NCBI GenBank assembly: GCA_001464615.1
Contig: LNFI01000016.1
Coordinates: forward strand, 298,728-362,727
DNA length: 64,000 nucleotides
Reading direction: 5' to 3'
DNA from: Sphingomonadales bacterium Ga0077557
GTDB lineage: Bacteria; Pseudomonadota; Alphaproteobacteria; Sphingomonadales; Sphingomonadaceae
The notes beneath the pieces were generated by a model, which was given only the letters and a program-made list of their open reading frames with translations, ran no database searches and was not told the origin of the DNA. A program made the position numbers and the translations under genes. Numbering within the stretch: position 1 is the first letter of the stretch; each line of letters begins with the position of its first letter. Shown in pieces: positions 47,457 to 56,087 of this stretch.

Positions 47457-48269
47457 ATGTCGGCACAACTGGGAGGATCCGCGGCAGTGTCAGCACCTTT
47501 TCGCTTCCCGCGATTCTTCGTCACCAGCCCCTCGCCCTGCCCCTATTTGCCCGGTCGGCTCGAACGCAAAGTGTTCACCGAACTCAACGGCCCGCACGCC
47601 AGCGAACTGAACGATGCGCTTGGCCGCATCGGCTTTCGCCGCAGCCAATCGGTGGCCTATCGCCCCAGCTGCGCGGGCTGTTCGGCCTGCGTCTCGGTGC
47701 GGGTTGTCGCTGATGATTTTCGCGCCAATGCCACGCAGCGCAAGCTGATCCGCCGCCATAGCGACCTTGATATCAGCGCCTGCAAGGCGTGGGCGACCGA
47801 TGAGCAATTTGATCTGCTCCGTCGCTATCTCGCCAGCCGCCACCCCGGCGGCGGCATGGCCGGTATGGATGAAGGCGATTATGCCGACATGATCGAACAA
47901 AGCCCGGTCAACAGCTTTGTCGTCGAGTATCGCGAACCCTCGGTCGATGGCCGCCGCGGTCGCCTGGTTGGCGCGTGCCTCACCGATCAGCAAGCCGATG
48001 GCCTGTCGATGATCTATAGTTTCTTCGATGCCGCGCATGAAGATCGGCCTGGGCTCGGCAATCTCATCATTATCGATCACATCCGCCGCGCCCGCGCGCT
48101 TGGCCTGCCCTATGTCTATCTCGGCTATTGGGTAAAAGGGTCAGACCGCATGGCCTACAAGACCCGCTATCGCCCGATCGAGGTGCTCGGCCCAAGCGGC
48201 TGGACGGTAATGAGTGATACCGACCTCACCCCAACCCGCCTGCCCGCTCTGGCCGACGAACTGGCCTGA
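47457..48269 (+). CDS. bpt: Aspartate/glutamate leucyltransferase Bpt (arginyltransferase family)
   Basis: Transfers Leu from tRNA to N-terminal Asp or Glu so that ClpAP can degrade the protein (bacterial N-end rule). Markers are [20 protein letters not shown] near the start, [20 protein letters not shown] with the Cys cluster, and [33 protein letters not shown] near the end. The 270-residue length is normal to slightly long. An alternative GTG at 47487 with GGGAGG upstream is possible and would remove ten residues. Confidence 0.93.
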   Translation: MSAQLGGSAAVSAPFRFPRFFVTSPSPCPYLPGRLERKVFTELNGPHASELNDALGRIGFRRSQSVAYRPSCAGCSACVSVRVVADDFRANATQRKLIRRHSDLDISACKAWATDEQFDLLRRYLASRHPGGGMAGMDEGDYADMIEQSPVNSFVVEYREPSVDGRRGRLVGACLTDQQADGLSMIYSFFDAAHEDRPGLGNLIIIDHIRRARALGLPYVYLGYWVKGSDRMAYKTRYRPIEVLGPSGWTVMSDTDLTPTRLPALADELA

Positions 48270-48287
48270 AAACGCGCGGTCGCGCCG

Positions 48288-49100
48288 TTACTGGTCGTCT
48301 AGCTCGGCCACATGAACATCGACAGCGAGTTGCTCGTCCCCCTCGCCCAGTCGCGACCCGGCGACCGGGGCCGCGCCATCTGAATCGAGGCCAATGCTGA
48401 CGCGGACATGGTCTTCGCCCGCACAAAGCCCGATGCTGGGGTCAAACGCTACCCAGCCCAGCCCCTCGATATGTGCTTCTGCCCAACCATGCGGGCTTGG
48501 CTGACTCGTGCCGAGCACGTCCAGCTTGCCATAGCCCGAAACATAGCGCGCCGGCGCGCCGATCGCGCGCGCCGCTGCGATGAAGATATGCGCCAGATCA
48601 CGCCCTGGCGCACGCGGTTCGGCAAAGGCATGCGCCGCTGATCGCCCCTGCACCGGTCGTTGCAGGCAAAAGGTAAAGCGCCCATGGATGGCGCGATTCA
48701 GCGCGTGCAACCGATCAAGCGCCGTTGTGCCGACCGCCGCCTCGCGGGCAAAATCGGTCAGCGCGTCATCGGCGTCGGTCAACGCGGTGCTGCGCAGAAA
48801 TAATTCGGGTGGGAAACGCTCGCTTGCGCCCCGCAATACGCCAGCATTGGCGTTCGTCAGCACCTCGCCACTAACGCAAATCTCAATCGCGTCGATCGGC
48901 CCTGCTGCATAGAGCATCGTCACCGAGTTGCCGAACCCATCCACGGCTGCCTTCAACCGGGCATCGCAATCGACATCGATTCGCCAGGTCGCAATGGTCT
49001 GATCATGCGTATCGCCAGGCGTCATCCGCAGCATCTGCACCAGCCGCGCCTGCGGCGCGGAGAAGCGATAAAGCGTCCGGTGATCGATCGACAGCCTCAT
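48288..49100 (-). CDS. Transglutaminase-like protein lacking the catalytic cysteine
   Basis: A 270-residue protein with an N-terminal beta region (SIDHRTLYRFSAPQARLVQM, as in DUF-type transglutaminase neighbours) and a transglutaminase core. The core normally reads GVCQDFAH; here it reads APGRDLAH, so the nucleophile is Gly (residue 166). The following segment IFIAAARAIGAPARYVSGYG, H204 in SPHGWAEAHIEGLGWVAFD and D220 are kept. It overlaps the alpha-E gene by four bases. It could be an inactive binding protein or scaffold for the ATP-grasp partner; an error in the sequence is a less likely alternative. Confidence 0.85.
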   Translation of the reverse strand: MRLSIDHRTLYRFSAPQARLVQMLRMTPGDTHDQTIATWRIDVDCDARLKAAVDGFGNSVTMLYAAGPIDAIEICVSGEVLTNANAGVLRGASERFPPELFLRSTALTDADDALTDFAREAAVGTTALDRLHALNRAIHGRFTFCLQRPVQGRSAAHAFAEPRAPGRDLAHIFIAAARAIGAPARYVSGYGKLDVLGTSQPSPHGWAEAHIEGLGWVAFDPSIGLCAGEDHVRVSIGLDSDGAAPVAGSRLGEGDEQLAVDVHVAELDDQ

Positions 49101-50035
49101 CCGACGAACCGGAACTGGCGCGCGATTGCCGCGCTGATCAGCGCGTTTTCCGCATTGAACGCCTGCAAATATTGGTGAAGCCCGCTGGCGATCACCTGGC
49201 GCGAGTTGGTTTTCTGCATTCGGGCATAGCGCATCCGCGCCATGCGATCCGCTTCACCCTGCAGGCCGGTCCGCTTGGCAAGCAGGCTCAAAATCTCAAC
49301 CACTTCCTCAACGCAACCGGCCAGCGAGCGCGGCAACTCATGCCGACACAGCAATAAATCGATGACATTGGCCGGGGTCAGCCCTTCATTATACAGCCAG
49401 CGATAGGCAGTGACGGCAGAGACTGTTTGCAGGATCGTCGTCCATTGATCGCGATCGATCACGCCGCCGATCCGCTCGCCCTCGGGCAGCAGCAGATGAT
49501 ATTTGACATCGAGCAGCCGCGCCGTGTTGTCGGCGCGCTCAATCGCCTGGCCCAACCGGATAAAGCCATTGGCCTGGTTGCGCAGCATCCGGTTCATCGC
49601 GCCTTCAAACCCCAAGGTTTCCACCTTGACCGCTTCGACCAGCCCAATCGTTGCCGCCGTCCCGCCGGGGCTGGAACGGGTGCAGAACAACAGCCAGGCG
49701 CGGTTGATCGATGTCCAGGCGTCACGCGTCAGCGCAGTGCGCACCGCCTTGGCGTTCATCCGGGCCATATCCAGGCAACGCATGATCGATCCCGGGTGGC
49801 TGGTGTCGAGCGTCAGGAAGCGCGCAACATGCGCCTGGGTCACGCTCTGCCCGGTCGCCGCAAAGGCCTCATCGGTCTCGGAAACCGCCAGCGCGCTTTG
49901 CCATGCTGCCTCCCCCGCCGGGCGCGCCGACAGCGCATCGAGCCGCACCGTCGCCTCGACCAGCCGCGCGGTAAAATCGGCGCGCTCGACATAGCGACCG
50001 AGCCAATAAAGCGACGAGGCGGTGCGCGACAGCAT
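49097..50035 (-). CDS. Alpha-E domain protein
   Basis: A 312-residue all-helical protein of the alpha-E (DUF403) family, starting MLSRTASSLYWLGRYVERAD and containing QANGFIRLGQAIERADNTAR and LCRHELPRSLAGCVEEVVEI. Families of this kind are always found with the permuted ATP-grasp enzyme and a transglutaminase-like protein, proposed to make or modify peptides or amides; no reaction is established. Its start codon overlaps the last base of the ATP-grasp gene. Confidence 0.92.
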   Translation of the reverse strand: MLSRTASSLYWLGRYVERADFTARLVEATVRLDALSARPAGEAAWQSALAVSETDEAFAATGQSVTQAHVARFLTLDTSHPGSIMRCLDMARMNAKAVRTALTRDAWTSINRAWLLFCTRSSPGGTAATIGLVEAVKVETLGFEGAMNRMLRNQANGFIRLGQAIERADNTARLLDVKYHLLLPEGERIGGVIDRDQWTTILQTVSAVTAYRWLYNEGLTPANVIDLLLCRHELPRSLAGCVEEVVEILSLLAKRTGLQGEADRMARMRYARMQKTNSRQVIASGLHQYLQAFNAENALISAAIARQFRFVG

Positions 50036-51522
50036 CAGCCTTGGCTCTGCGACTGGGACAATCCAGTCGCGGGCGCAGCACGCGGTGCGCCGTTGTCGAG
50101 CAGCACCATCGAATCCTTAGTGCCCCCGCCCTGGCTGGAATTGACCACCAGCGATCCCTGTTTCAACGCCACTCGCGTCAGCCCGCCGGGCACGACCTGC
50201 ACGCCTTTTGCGCCGGTGAGCACGAAGGGACGGAAATCAACATGGCGCGGCGACAGCCCATCATCGGCGAGCGTCGGCACGGTCGAGAGCGACAACGTCG
50301 GCTGCGCGATGTAACGATGCGGCGCGGCGATCAGCGCGGCGCGGAAGTCTTCGATTTCGGCCTTGCTCGCCGTCGGCCCGACCAGCATGCCATAGCCGCC
50401 CGATCCATCAACCAGCTTCACCACCAGGTCCGCCAAGTTATCGAGGACATATTTCAGCGCCTGCGGCTCGCGGCAGCGGTACGTCTCGACATTGGGCAAT
50501 TTCGCCTCGCCGCCCGAATAAAAGCGGACGATATCGGGCATATAGCTGTAAATCGCCTTGTCATCGGCAATGCCGTTGCCCGGCGCGTTGATGATCGCGA
50601 CATTGCCGGCGGCATAGGCCGCGATCAGCCCCGGCACGCCAAGCATGGAATCGGGCCGGAAGACGAGCGGATCAAGATAATCATCATCGATCCGGCGATA
50701 GATGACATCGACGCGCACCCGCCCCGATATCGTCCGCATCCAGACGATATCGTCATCGACCACCAAGTCCGCCGCTTCGACCAGCTCGACCCCCATCGAA
50801 TCCGCCAGAAAGCTGTGCTCATAATAGGCCGAATTGAAATGGCCGGGGGTCAGCACGACACAAACCGGGTTGTTGCCAGCGCTCAGCGGGGTCACCGATC
50901 GCATCGTTTCGAGCAACTTATCGGGATAGCTATCGACCGCCGCCACCCGCAGCGCGCGAAAGAGCTCGGGGCAGAGCCGCAGCATCGCCTCACGATTTTC
51001 GAGCATGTACGACACGCCCGACGGGGTCCGCGCATTATCCTCCAGCACGAAGAAGTCATTGGGGCCGGTGCGGACCAGATCGATCCCGCAAATATGCGCC
51101 CACACCCCATGCGGCGGCCCCATGCCGGCAATTTCGGGGCGGAACTGCGCATTTCCGAAGATCAGATCAGGTGGCAGCACGCCTTCGGCCATGATCCGCC
51201 GCTCGCCATAGATATCATCAAGGAACGCGTTGATCGCCTCAACCCGCTGGACGAGCCCTTCCGACAGCCGCGCCCATTCGTCGGCCAGGAACACGCGGGG
51301 CACGATATCGAACGGGATGATCCGCTCGGCAGCGTCGCTATCACCATAAACCGCAAAGGTAATGCCGAGCTGGCGAAAGGTCGCTTCGGCAGCCTGCTGA
51401 CGGCGACTGAGATCGGCGGGCGGCGTCGCTGCCAGCCAATCGCCAAGCGCGGCGAGTTCGGCGCGCGCCACCTGCCCGGTGCCGTCCCCCCAAATCTCGT
51501 CAAACGCGCGCTTTAGCCCCAT
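50035..51522 (-). CDS. Circularly permuted ATP-grasp type 2 protein
   Basis: A 495-residue enzyme of the permuted ATP-grasp family (DUF404/DUF407). Family segments include RIIPFDIVPRVFLADEWARL, GPNDFFVLEDNARTPSGVSY, PDKLLETMRSVTPLSAGNN, and VVKLVDGSGGYGMLVGPTAS (the glycine-rich ATP loop), with HVDFRPFVLTG near the end. ATP-grasp enzymes join a carboxylate to an amine; substrates here are unknown. It heads a three-gene minus-strand operon with the alpha-E and transglutaminase-like genes. Confidence 0.93.
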   Translation of the reverse strand: MGLKRAFDEIWGDGTGQVARAELAALGDWLAATPPADLSRRQQAAEATFRQLGITFAVYGDSDAAERIIPFDIVPRVFLADEWARLSEGLVQRVEAINAFLDDIYGERRIMAEGVLPPDLIFGNAQFRPEIAGMGPPHGVWAHICGIDLVRTGPNDFFVLEDNARTPSGVSYMLENREAMLRLCPELFRALRVAAVDSYPDKLLETMRSVTPLSAGNNPVCVVLTPGHFNSAYYEHSFLADSMGVELVEAADLVVDDDIVWMRTISGRVRVDVIYRRIDDDYLDPLVFRPDSMLGVPGLIAAYAAGNVAIINAPGNGIADDKAIYSYMPDIVRFYSGGEAKLPNVETYRCREPQALKYVLDNLADLVVKLVDGSGGYGMLVGPTASKAEIEDFRAALIAAPHRYIAQPTLSLSTVPTLADDGLSPRHVDFRPFVLTGAKGVQVVPGGLTRVALKQGSLVVNSSQGGGTKDSMVLLDNGAPRAAPATGLSQSQSQG

Positions 51523-51703
51523 TAAGTCTGCTCAGTCCCCAGCTTTTCGTCATGGCTATGCTGCAACGCTTTGTTGCGATGCACAAGGGGGGCGGGCTGT
51601 CATCGCAAAGATGCCGACTTTCGGTTGCCGTTGGTTTTCTGCAATCGTCCCGCAAGAGGCGTCTGGAATAAGGTCGAACGGCGCCAACCAACGCAGAGCA
51701 ATT

Positions 51704-51752
51704 ATAGCTTGCAGCCTATGGACAGATAATAGCTTAGGAGCTATATTTTATC
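51704..51752 (+). promoter_or_regulatory. Promoter and paired operators of the HigBA-like module
   Basis: TGGACA (-35, 51719-51724), a 17-base spacer and TATATT (-10, 51742-51747) make an excellent promoter. The palindrome ATAGCT-TAGG-AGCTAT (51729-51744) lies within it, and a related copy ATAGCTTGCAGCCTAT (51704-51719) lies 25 bases upstream. Two such sites fit repression by the antitoxin. The predicted transcription start falls on the A of the ATG at 51753, which would give a leaderless mRNA. Confidence 0.7.
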
Positions 51753-52124
51753 ATGGCTTGGACTCTGCTCTACCATGATGCATTTTTGCCGGAGCTAGAG
51801 GCCCTGTCCGAGGTGGTGCAAGACGAACTGCTCGCCATGGCGTCATTGCTCGTGACCTACGGGCCTGCGTTGGGCCGTCCGCATGCGGACACGCATAGCG
51901 GGTCGCGCCATGCCAATATGAAGGAATTGCGGTTCCGGGCCGACGATGGCGTGTGGCGCGTTGCGTTCGCGTTCGATCCCAAGCGAGAGGCGATCCTGCT
52001 CGTCGCTGGCGACAAGAGCGGGGTGGCGCAGAAACGTTTCTACAAGGCGCTGATCGCCAAGGCGGACAAGCGGTACGCCGAACATCTGGACATAGTGGAG
52101 AAAACTGATGCCCCCGACCCATGA
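51753..52124 (+). CDS. HigB/Gp49-like RelE-superfamily toxin
   Basis: A 123-residue ribosome-dependent RNase-type toxin candidate. GPALGRPHADTHSGSRHANM then KELRFRADDGVWRVAFAFDP and REAILLVAGDKSGVAQKRFY are the hallmarks of the phage-derived Gp49/HigB-like group. Toxin precedes antitoxin, as in HigBA modules. It ends 17 bases inside the antitoxin gene. The -10 element is so close that translation may start without a leader. Confidence 0.9.
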   Translation: MAWTLLYHDAFLPELEALSEVVQDELLAMASLLVTYGPALGRPHADTHSGSRHANMKELRFRADDGVWRVAFAFDPKREAILLVAGDKSGVAQKRFYKALIAKADKRYAEHLDIVEKTDAPDP

Positions 52125-52428
52125 AGAGATGATGGCGAAGCTCCCCAAGGCCAGGCGCGCCCGGATCGAAGCGCGATCGGAGGCACTGCACCGCGAGGTC
52201 GAAGGGCTGAAGGCGCTTCGCCTGCTCGCCGATCGCAGCCAGGAACAGATCGCCCAGGCGCTTGGCGTCAAGCAGCCCTCGGTGCTCAAGATCGAACGCC
52301 AAACCGACCTTTATCTCTCCACGCTACGGCGCTTCGTCGAGGCGGCGGGCGGCACCCTCGAACTGCGGGTCGAGCTGCCCGGCAAGGGGGTGATGCACCT
52401 GACCGGGGTGGGAGAGATCACCCCTTGA
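52108..52428 (+). CDS. HigA-like XRE antitoxin
   Basis: A 106-residue DNA-binding antitoxin. A helical N-terminal segment (AKLPKARRARIEARSEALHR) precedes the helix-turn-helix DRSQEQIAQALGVKQPSVLK, and the C-terminal part (LRRFVEAAGGTLELRVELPG) is typical of antitoxins paired with Gp49-type toxins. It would neutralise the toxin and repress their promoter through the palindromes upstream. It overlaps the toxin gene by 17 bases. Confidence 0.9.
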   Translation: MPPTHEEMMAKLPKARRARIEARSEALHREVEGLKALRLLADRSQEQIAQALGVKQPSVLKIERQTDLYLSTLRRFVEAAGGTLELRVELPGKGVMHLTGVGEITP

Positions 52429-52609
52429 TCGCTCCCGTACCACCCCGAAACTGGCGTCAGGAGATGCGCAGCCCAGGATGCGGAAGGTTGCGGTGTCGCT
52501 ATCGGAACCTCCATCACGCTAAAGCTGCGTGACACTCGAAGTTCATACGGGAAATACGGTGACGGAGTTCGGGTGACAGTTCACCAAATACCCAAAGTAA
52601 CCTCATCGC

Positions 52610-54109
52610 TCACCCCATCGTCGGGATAACAAACGCATTCGCCGCTTCGCCCACGCCGCCATCGGGCCAGCGCTGGGTGATCGTTTTGATCTTGGTCCAG
52701 AACTTGATGCCTTCAGGGCCGTGCTGGTTGGTATCGCCGAACGCTGAGCGCTTCCAGCCGCCAAAGGTGTGGTAGGCGACCGGCACCGGGATCGGCACGT
52801 TGATGCCGACCATGCCGACATTCACGCGTGCGGCGAATTCGCGCGCAGCATGGCCGTTGCGGGTGAAGAGCGCGACGCCATTGCCATATTGGTGCTGTGA
52901 GGGGAGCGCGAGCGCCTCCTCAAAATCGGCCGCGCGGACGATTTGCAGGACGGGGCCGAAGATTTCTTCCTTGTAGCTTTCCATGCTGGGCTTGACGTGA
53001 TCAAACAGGCTGGGGCCAATGAAGAAGCCATTTTCATGCCCCTGCAAGCTGAAGCCGCGTCCATCGACGACCAGTTCGGCGCCTTCGTCCACCCCGGTCT
53101 GGATCCAGTTTTCCACGCGGGTGCGATGCGCCGCGTTTACCACGGGGCCGTAATCGGCATCCTTGTCGGTCGACACGCCGATGCGCAGCTTGGCGATGGC
53201 GGGGAGCAGCTTTTCGCGCAAGGCCAGCGCCGTCTTCTCGCCGACCGGCACCACGACCGGCAGCGCCATGCAGCGTTCGCCCGCTGATCCAAACGCCGCA
53301 CCCGACAGCTCGGCGACGACCTGGTCAAGATCGGCATCGGGCATGATCACGCCGTGGTTCTTTGCCCCGCCCATCGCCTGGACGCGCTTGCCCGCTGCAA
53401 CGCCGCGCCGATAGACATGGTGCGCGATATCTGACGAGCCGACAAAGCTGACCGCGCTGATCGCCGGATGATCAAGGATGGCGTCGACCATTTCCTTGTC
53501 ACCGTGCACCACCTGCAAGATCCCGGCTGGCGCGCCCGCTTCAAGCATCAGCTCAGCAAGCCGCACCGGCACCGATGGATCACGCTCCGAGGGCTTCAGA
53601 ATGAAGGCATTGCCGCACGCAATTGCGACGCCGAACATCCACATCGGGATCATCGCCGGGAAATTGAACGGCGTGATCCCCGCCCCAATCCCTAGCGGCA
53701 GCCGCATCGAATAGACATCGATGCCCGGCCCGGCGCCTTGGGTATATTCGCCCTTCAACAGATGCGGCACGCCGCACGCGAATTCGATGACGTCGAGCCC
53801 GCGCTGCACATCGCCGCGCGCGTCGGCGACGACCTTGCCATGCTCGGCCGACAGCAAATGCGCGAGCTCATCAATATGCGCCTCTACCAGCCGCTTGAAT
53901 TCGAACATCACGCGCGCGCGACGTTGCGGATTGGTCGCGGCCCAGCCCGGCTGCGCCGCCTGCGCCGCTGCCACCGCACGATCAAGCTCGGCCTGCCCCC
54001 CCAGCGGCACCTGCGCCTGCACCGCTCCGCTATTGGGATCGAACACATCGCCGAACCGAGTGGCGGCTGCACCGGCAGGGCCAGCAATGTGATGATCGAT
54101 GATGCGCAT
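52610..54109 (-). CDS. mmsA: Methylmalonate-semialdehyde dehydrogenase (CoA-acylating)
   Basis: Converts methylmalonate semialdehyde to propionyl-CoA (valine breakdown) and malonate semialdehyde to acetyl-CoA (inositol or beta-alanine breakdown), releasing carbon dioxide. The 499 residues contain GITPFNFPAMIPMWMFGVAI, KPSERDPSVPVRLAELMLEA, SFVGSSDIAHHVY and the catalytic Cys in FGSAGERCMALPVVVPVG; MPMWMF-type and GERCMA motifs are specific to this subfamily. The start at 54109 has AGGAG nine bases upstream. Confidence 0.95.
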   Translation of the reverse strand: MRIIDHHIAGPAGAAATRFGDVFDPNSGAVQAQVPLGGQAELDRAVAAAQAAQPGWAATNPQRRARVMFEFKRLVEAHIDELAHLLSAEHGKVVADARGDVQRGLDVIEFACGVPHLLKGEYTQGAGPGIDVYSMRLPLGIGAGITPFNFPAMIPMWMFGVAIACGNAFILKPSERDPSVPVRLAELMLEAGAPAGILQVVHGDKEMVDAILDHPAISAVSFVGSSDIAHHVYRRGVAAGKRVQAMGGAKNHGVIMPDADLDQVVAELSGAAFGSAGERCMALPVVVPVGEKTALALREKLLPAIAKLRIGVSTDKDADYGPVVNAAHRTRVENWIQTGVDEGAELVVDGRGFSLQGHENGFFIGPSLFDHVKPSMESYKEEIFGPVLQIVRAADFEEALALPSQHQYGNGVALFTRNGHAAREFAARVNVGMVGINVPIPVPVAYHTFGGWKRSAFGDTNQHGPEGIKFWTKIKTITQRWPDGGVGEAANAFVIPTMG

Positions 54110-54240
54110 AGAGTCTCTCCTGGGGAAGCTTTTCGTCCCTTTGGCATAGCCAAGCGTCGCTGTCAGCGCCCGCGATAAGGCAGCGCGCCGCGCGCCCGAA
54201 ATTGAGCGTCGGCAATGGGCGCTGCGCACGAACGTGAACC

Positions 54241-54276
54241 AAAAAGCCCTACCGGTCAGGCAGACCGGGCGGGCTT
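54241..54276 (-). terminator. Intrinsic terminator of the chemotaxis operon
   Basis: On the minus strand AAGCCC and CCGGTC pair with GACCGG and GGGCTT (12 pairs with a small internal loop) around a five-base loop, followed by TTTTT. It lies 30 bases after the last small gene of the che cluster and upstream of mmsA, so it ends the operon. Confidence 0.88.
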
Positions 54277-54305
54277 GTCATCGGCGGCGTGGTAAACGTT
54301 GAGGA

Positions 54306-54566
54306 TTATGTCGGTTGCCCGTCAAATAGACCTGCAATCCGGTCCAGCTTGCAATCGTCCAGCGCAGAATCGAATTTCTCCGCAAGGAGCAATTTTGCCA
54401 ACGCCCGCTGGCGCTGGCCGATCAGGTCAATCGATTGCAGCAAAACACTATGGGCAGATGTCACGACTGGATCGGCGCAAAGATCCACGCCAACTGCTTC
54501 AATGTCGTGAGCGAGAGCGGCCAACTCGGCGGCGATCGCCTGCAACTGCGCACGATCAGGCAGCAA
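54306..54566 (-). CDS. Small chemotaxis-operon protein, 86 aa, TTG start
   Basis: Unrecognised. I place the start at the TTG at 54566, because a perfect AGGAG lies eight bases upstream and the longer frame is antisense to nothing useful but overlaps cheB-like coding sequence. The protein (MLPDRAQLQAIAAELAALAH then LLQSIDLIGQRQRALAKLLL) is all-helical with heptad-like spacing and ends KLDRIAGLFDGQPT. Its start overlaps the CheB-like gene by eleven bases, so it is probably co-translated. It may be a partner of the degenerate CheB or a CheZ-like helper; that is speculation. Confidence 0.65.
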   Translation of the reverse strand: MLPDRAQLQAIAAELAALAHDIEAVGVDLCADPVVTSAHSVLLQSIDLIGQRQRALAKLLLAEKFDSALDDCKLDRIAGLFDGQPT

Positions 54567-55599
54567 CGCTGACGCTCCTGGTTGGGCAAGCCTGTGCCGC
54601 CAGCTGGATGGGTGCTGCCATTGCCGTCGCGCCCCGCGCAATGGCCGCCTCCGGCATGGTTGGGACGAGCGCAGTCGCTGGGTCTTGGACGAGGCCAGTC
54701 CCACCAGCGGCTTTGATCGCGGCCATGCCGGCAGCGCCATCATTGCCGTCGCCAGAAAGAACCACGCCGATTGACTTTGCACCGCCGGTTTTTGCAACCG
54801 AACCAAACAGCAAGTCAGCAGACGGGCGGACACCGTTTACCGGATCCCGATCGACAAGACGCAGCCGCCCGCCGGGCCAGCGATCGACGACAGCATGAAA
54901 GCGCGGATCGATAGCAACATAGATGATGCCCGGCTCGAGCACCTCTCCATCTGCAGCTAGCTTGATCTTGGCGGCCGCACTTCGCGACAGACGCGACGCA
55001 AATGGCACGCCCAACCCTTCATCAATTGCCAGCGACACGACCGTGGGGGGGCAATTGGCGGGAAAGGCAGCAAGCATTTCGGAGGCAGCCTCGATAGACC
55101 CCATCCCCCCAGCGACGACAATGATTTCCCCGTCCCATGTATATTCGCCTGACCCCATGGCGGGCGCACTTGCGGCTGGCTGTTTACGGGCAGCAAGGTT
55201 GGTCTTGGCGGCGGTGAGCACCGTCTTGCAGAGCTTAGTGGAAATCTTCTCAAACTCGTCGGGCGTCGCGCGCTGGGGTTTGGGGAAACAGTCTACCGCA
55301 CCCAATTCAATCGCGCGCAGCGAGATATCGGCGCCTTTCTGGGTCAGCGTCGACAGCATCACGACCGGAATCGGCCGCGTTTCTATCAACTCTGCCAGAA
55401 AATCGATGCCATTCATGCCGGGCATTTCGACGTCCAACGTCAGGACATCGGGATGCAGCTGGGCGATCATCGCGCGGGCTTCTTCGGCACCGTCAGCCGC
55501 ACCGACCACCACGATATCCTTGCTGCGTTCAAGCGCGTTGGTGAACAACGCGCGCATGGTGATGGAATCGTCGACGACTAGAACTTTGGTGGCGGCCAT
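54556..55599 (-). CDS. CheB-like protein without catalytic Ser and His
   Basis: A 347-residue receiver plus methylesterase-like protein. The receiver is intact (VLVVDDSITMRALFTNALER, phospho-acceptor D56). In the output domain the catalytic GASTGG is replaced by AGGMGS, so the nucleophilic Ser position is Gly165; the catalytic His of VQHI is Ala191 (PPTVVSLAI); the Asp is kept in SGDGNDGAAG. It cannot be a normal methylesterase. It follows cheW by 30 bases. It may act as a phosphate sink, a decoy for CheB docking, or a scaffold. A complete CheB is encoded 1.4 kb upstream. Confidence 0.85.
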   Translation of the reverse strand: MAATKVLVVDDSITMRALFTNALERSKDIVVVGAADGAEEARAMIAQLHPDVLTLDVEMPGMNGIDFLAELIETRPIPVVMLSTLTQKGADISLRAIELGAVDCFPKPQRATPDEFEKISTKLCKTVLTAAKTNLAARKQPAASAPAMGSGEYTWDGEIIVVAGGMGSIEAASEMLAAFPANCPPTVVSLAIDEGLGVPFASRLSRSAAAKIKLAADGEVLEPGIIYVAIDPRFHAVVDRWPGGRLRLVDRDPVNGVRPSADLLFGSVAKTGGAKSIGVVLSGDGNDGAAGMAAIKAAGGTGLVQDPATALVPTMPEAAIARGATAMAAPIQLAAQACPTRSVSVAA

Positions 55600-55629
55600 T
55601 TTGGGGTCTTTCAGCAGGGAGAAGTTTGG

Positions 55630-56067
55630 CTAAGCGGCTTCGGCGATGTCATTCGCCTGTGTGAGCGATGGCAGGTCGAGAACCATCACCATGCGGTCTT
55701 CGATCGAGACCAGTCCTTCGAGGAAGGGGACGACGGCATCGCCGGTCGCTGGCGGCGATTGCAGCGCCTCAGTCGGGAACGTGACGATGTCACTGACCGA
55801 ATCGACGATGAGTCCGCGAAACTGCCCGGCAATCTGGGTCACGATAATGACGTGGCGCGCCGTCGGCTCGGTCGCACGCCAGCCAAGACGAGCAGCGAGA
55901 TCGACAACGGGCAGCACGGTGCCGCGCAGATTCACCACGCCGGCGACATAGTGCGGCACGTGCGGCAAGCGCGTGGTTGGCGTCCAGGCGCGGATTTCAC
56001 GGATGGCCATGATATCGATGCCGAAGGTCTGGGCTTCGACTTCAAAGGTGATGAGCTGGCGCGTCAT
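55630..56067 (-). CDS. cheW: Chemotaxis coupling protein CheW
   Basis: CheW links receptors to the CheA kinase. The 145 residues begin TRQLITFEVEAQTFGIDIMA with the conserved IREIRAW and PHYVAGVVNLRGTVLPVVDL (the VxNLRGxxxPV motif), then LIVDSVSDIVTFPTEALQ. Length and domain are standard. It lies 20 bases downstream of cheY. Confidence 0.97.
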   Translation of the reverse strand: MTRQLITFEVEAQTFGIDIMAIREIRAWTPTTRLPHVPHYVAGVVNLRGTVLPVVDLAARLGWRATEPTARHVIIVTQIAGQFRGLIVDSVSDIVTFPTEALQSPPATGDAVVPFLEGLVSIEDRMVMVLDLPSLTQANDIAEAA

Positions 56068-56087
56068 GATCTTTCCCTGTTATTGGC

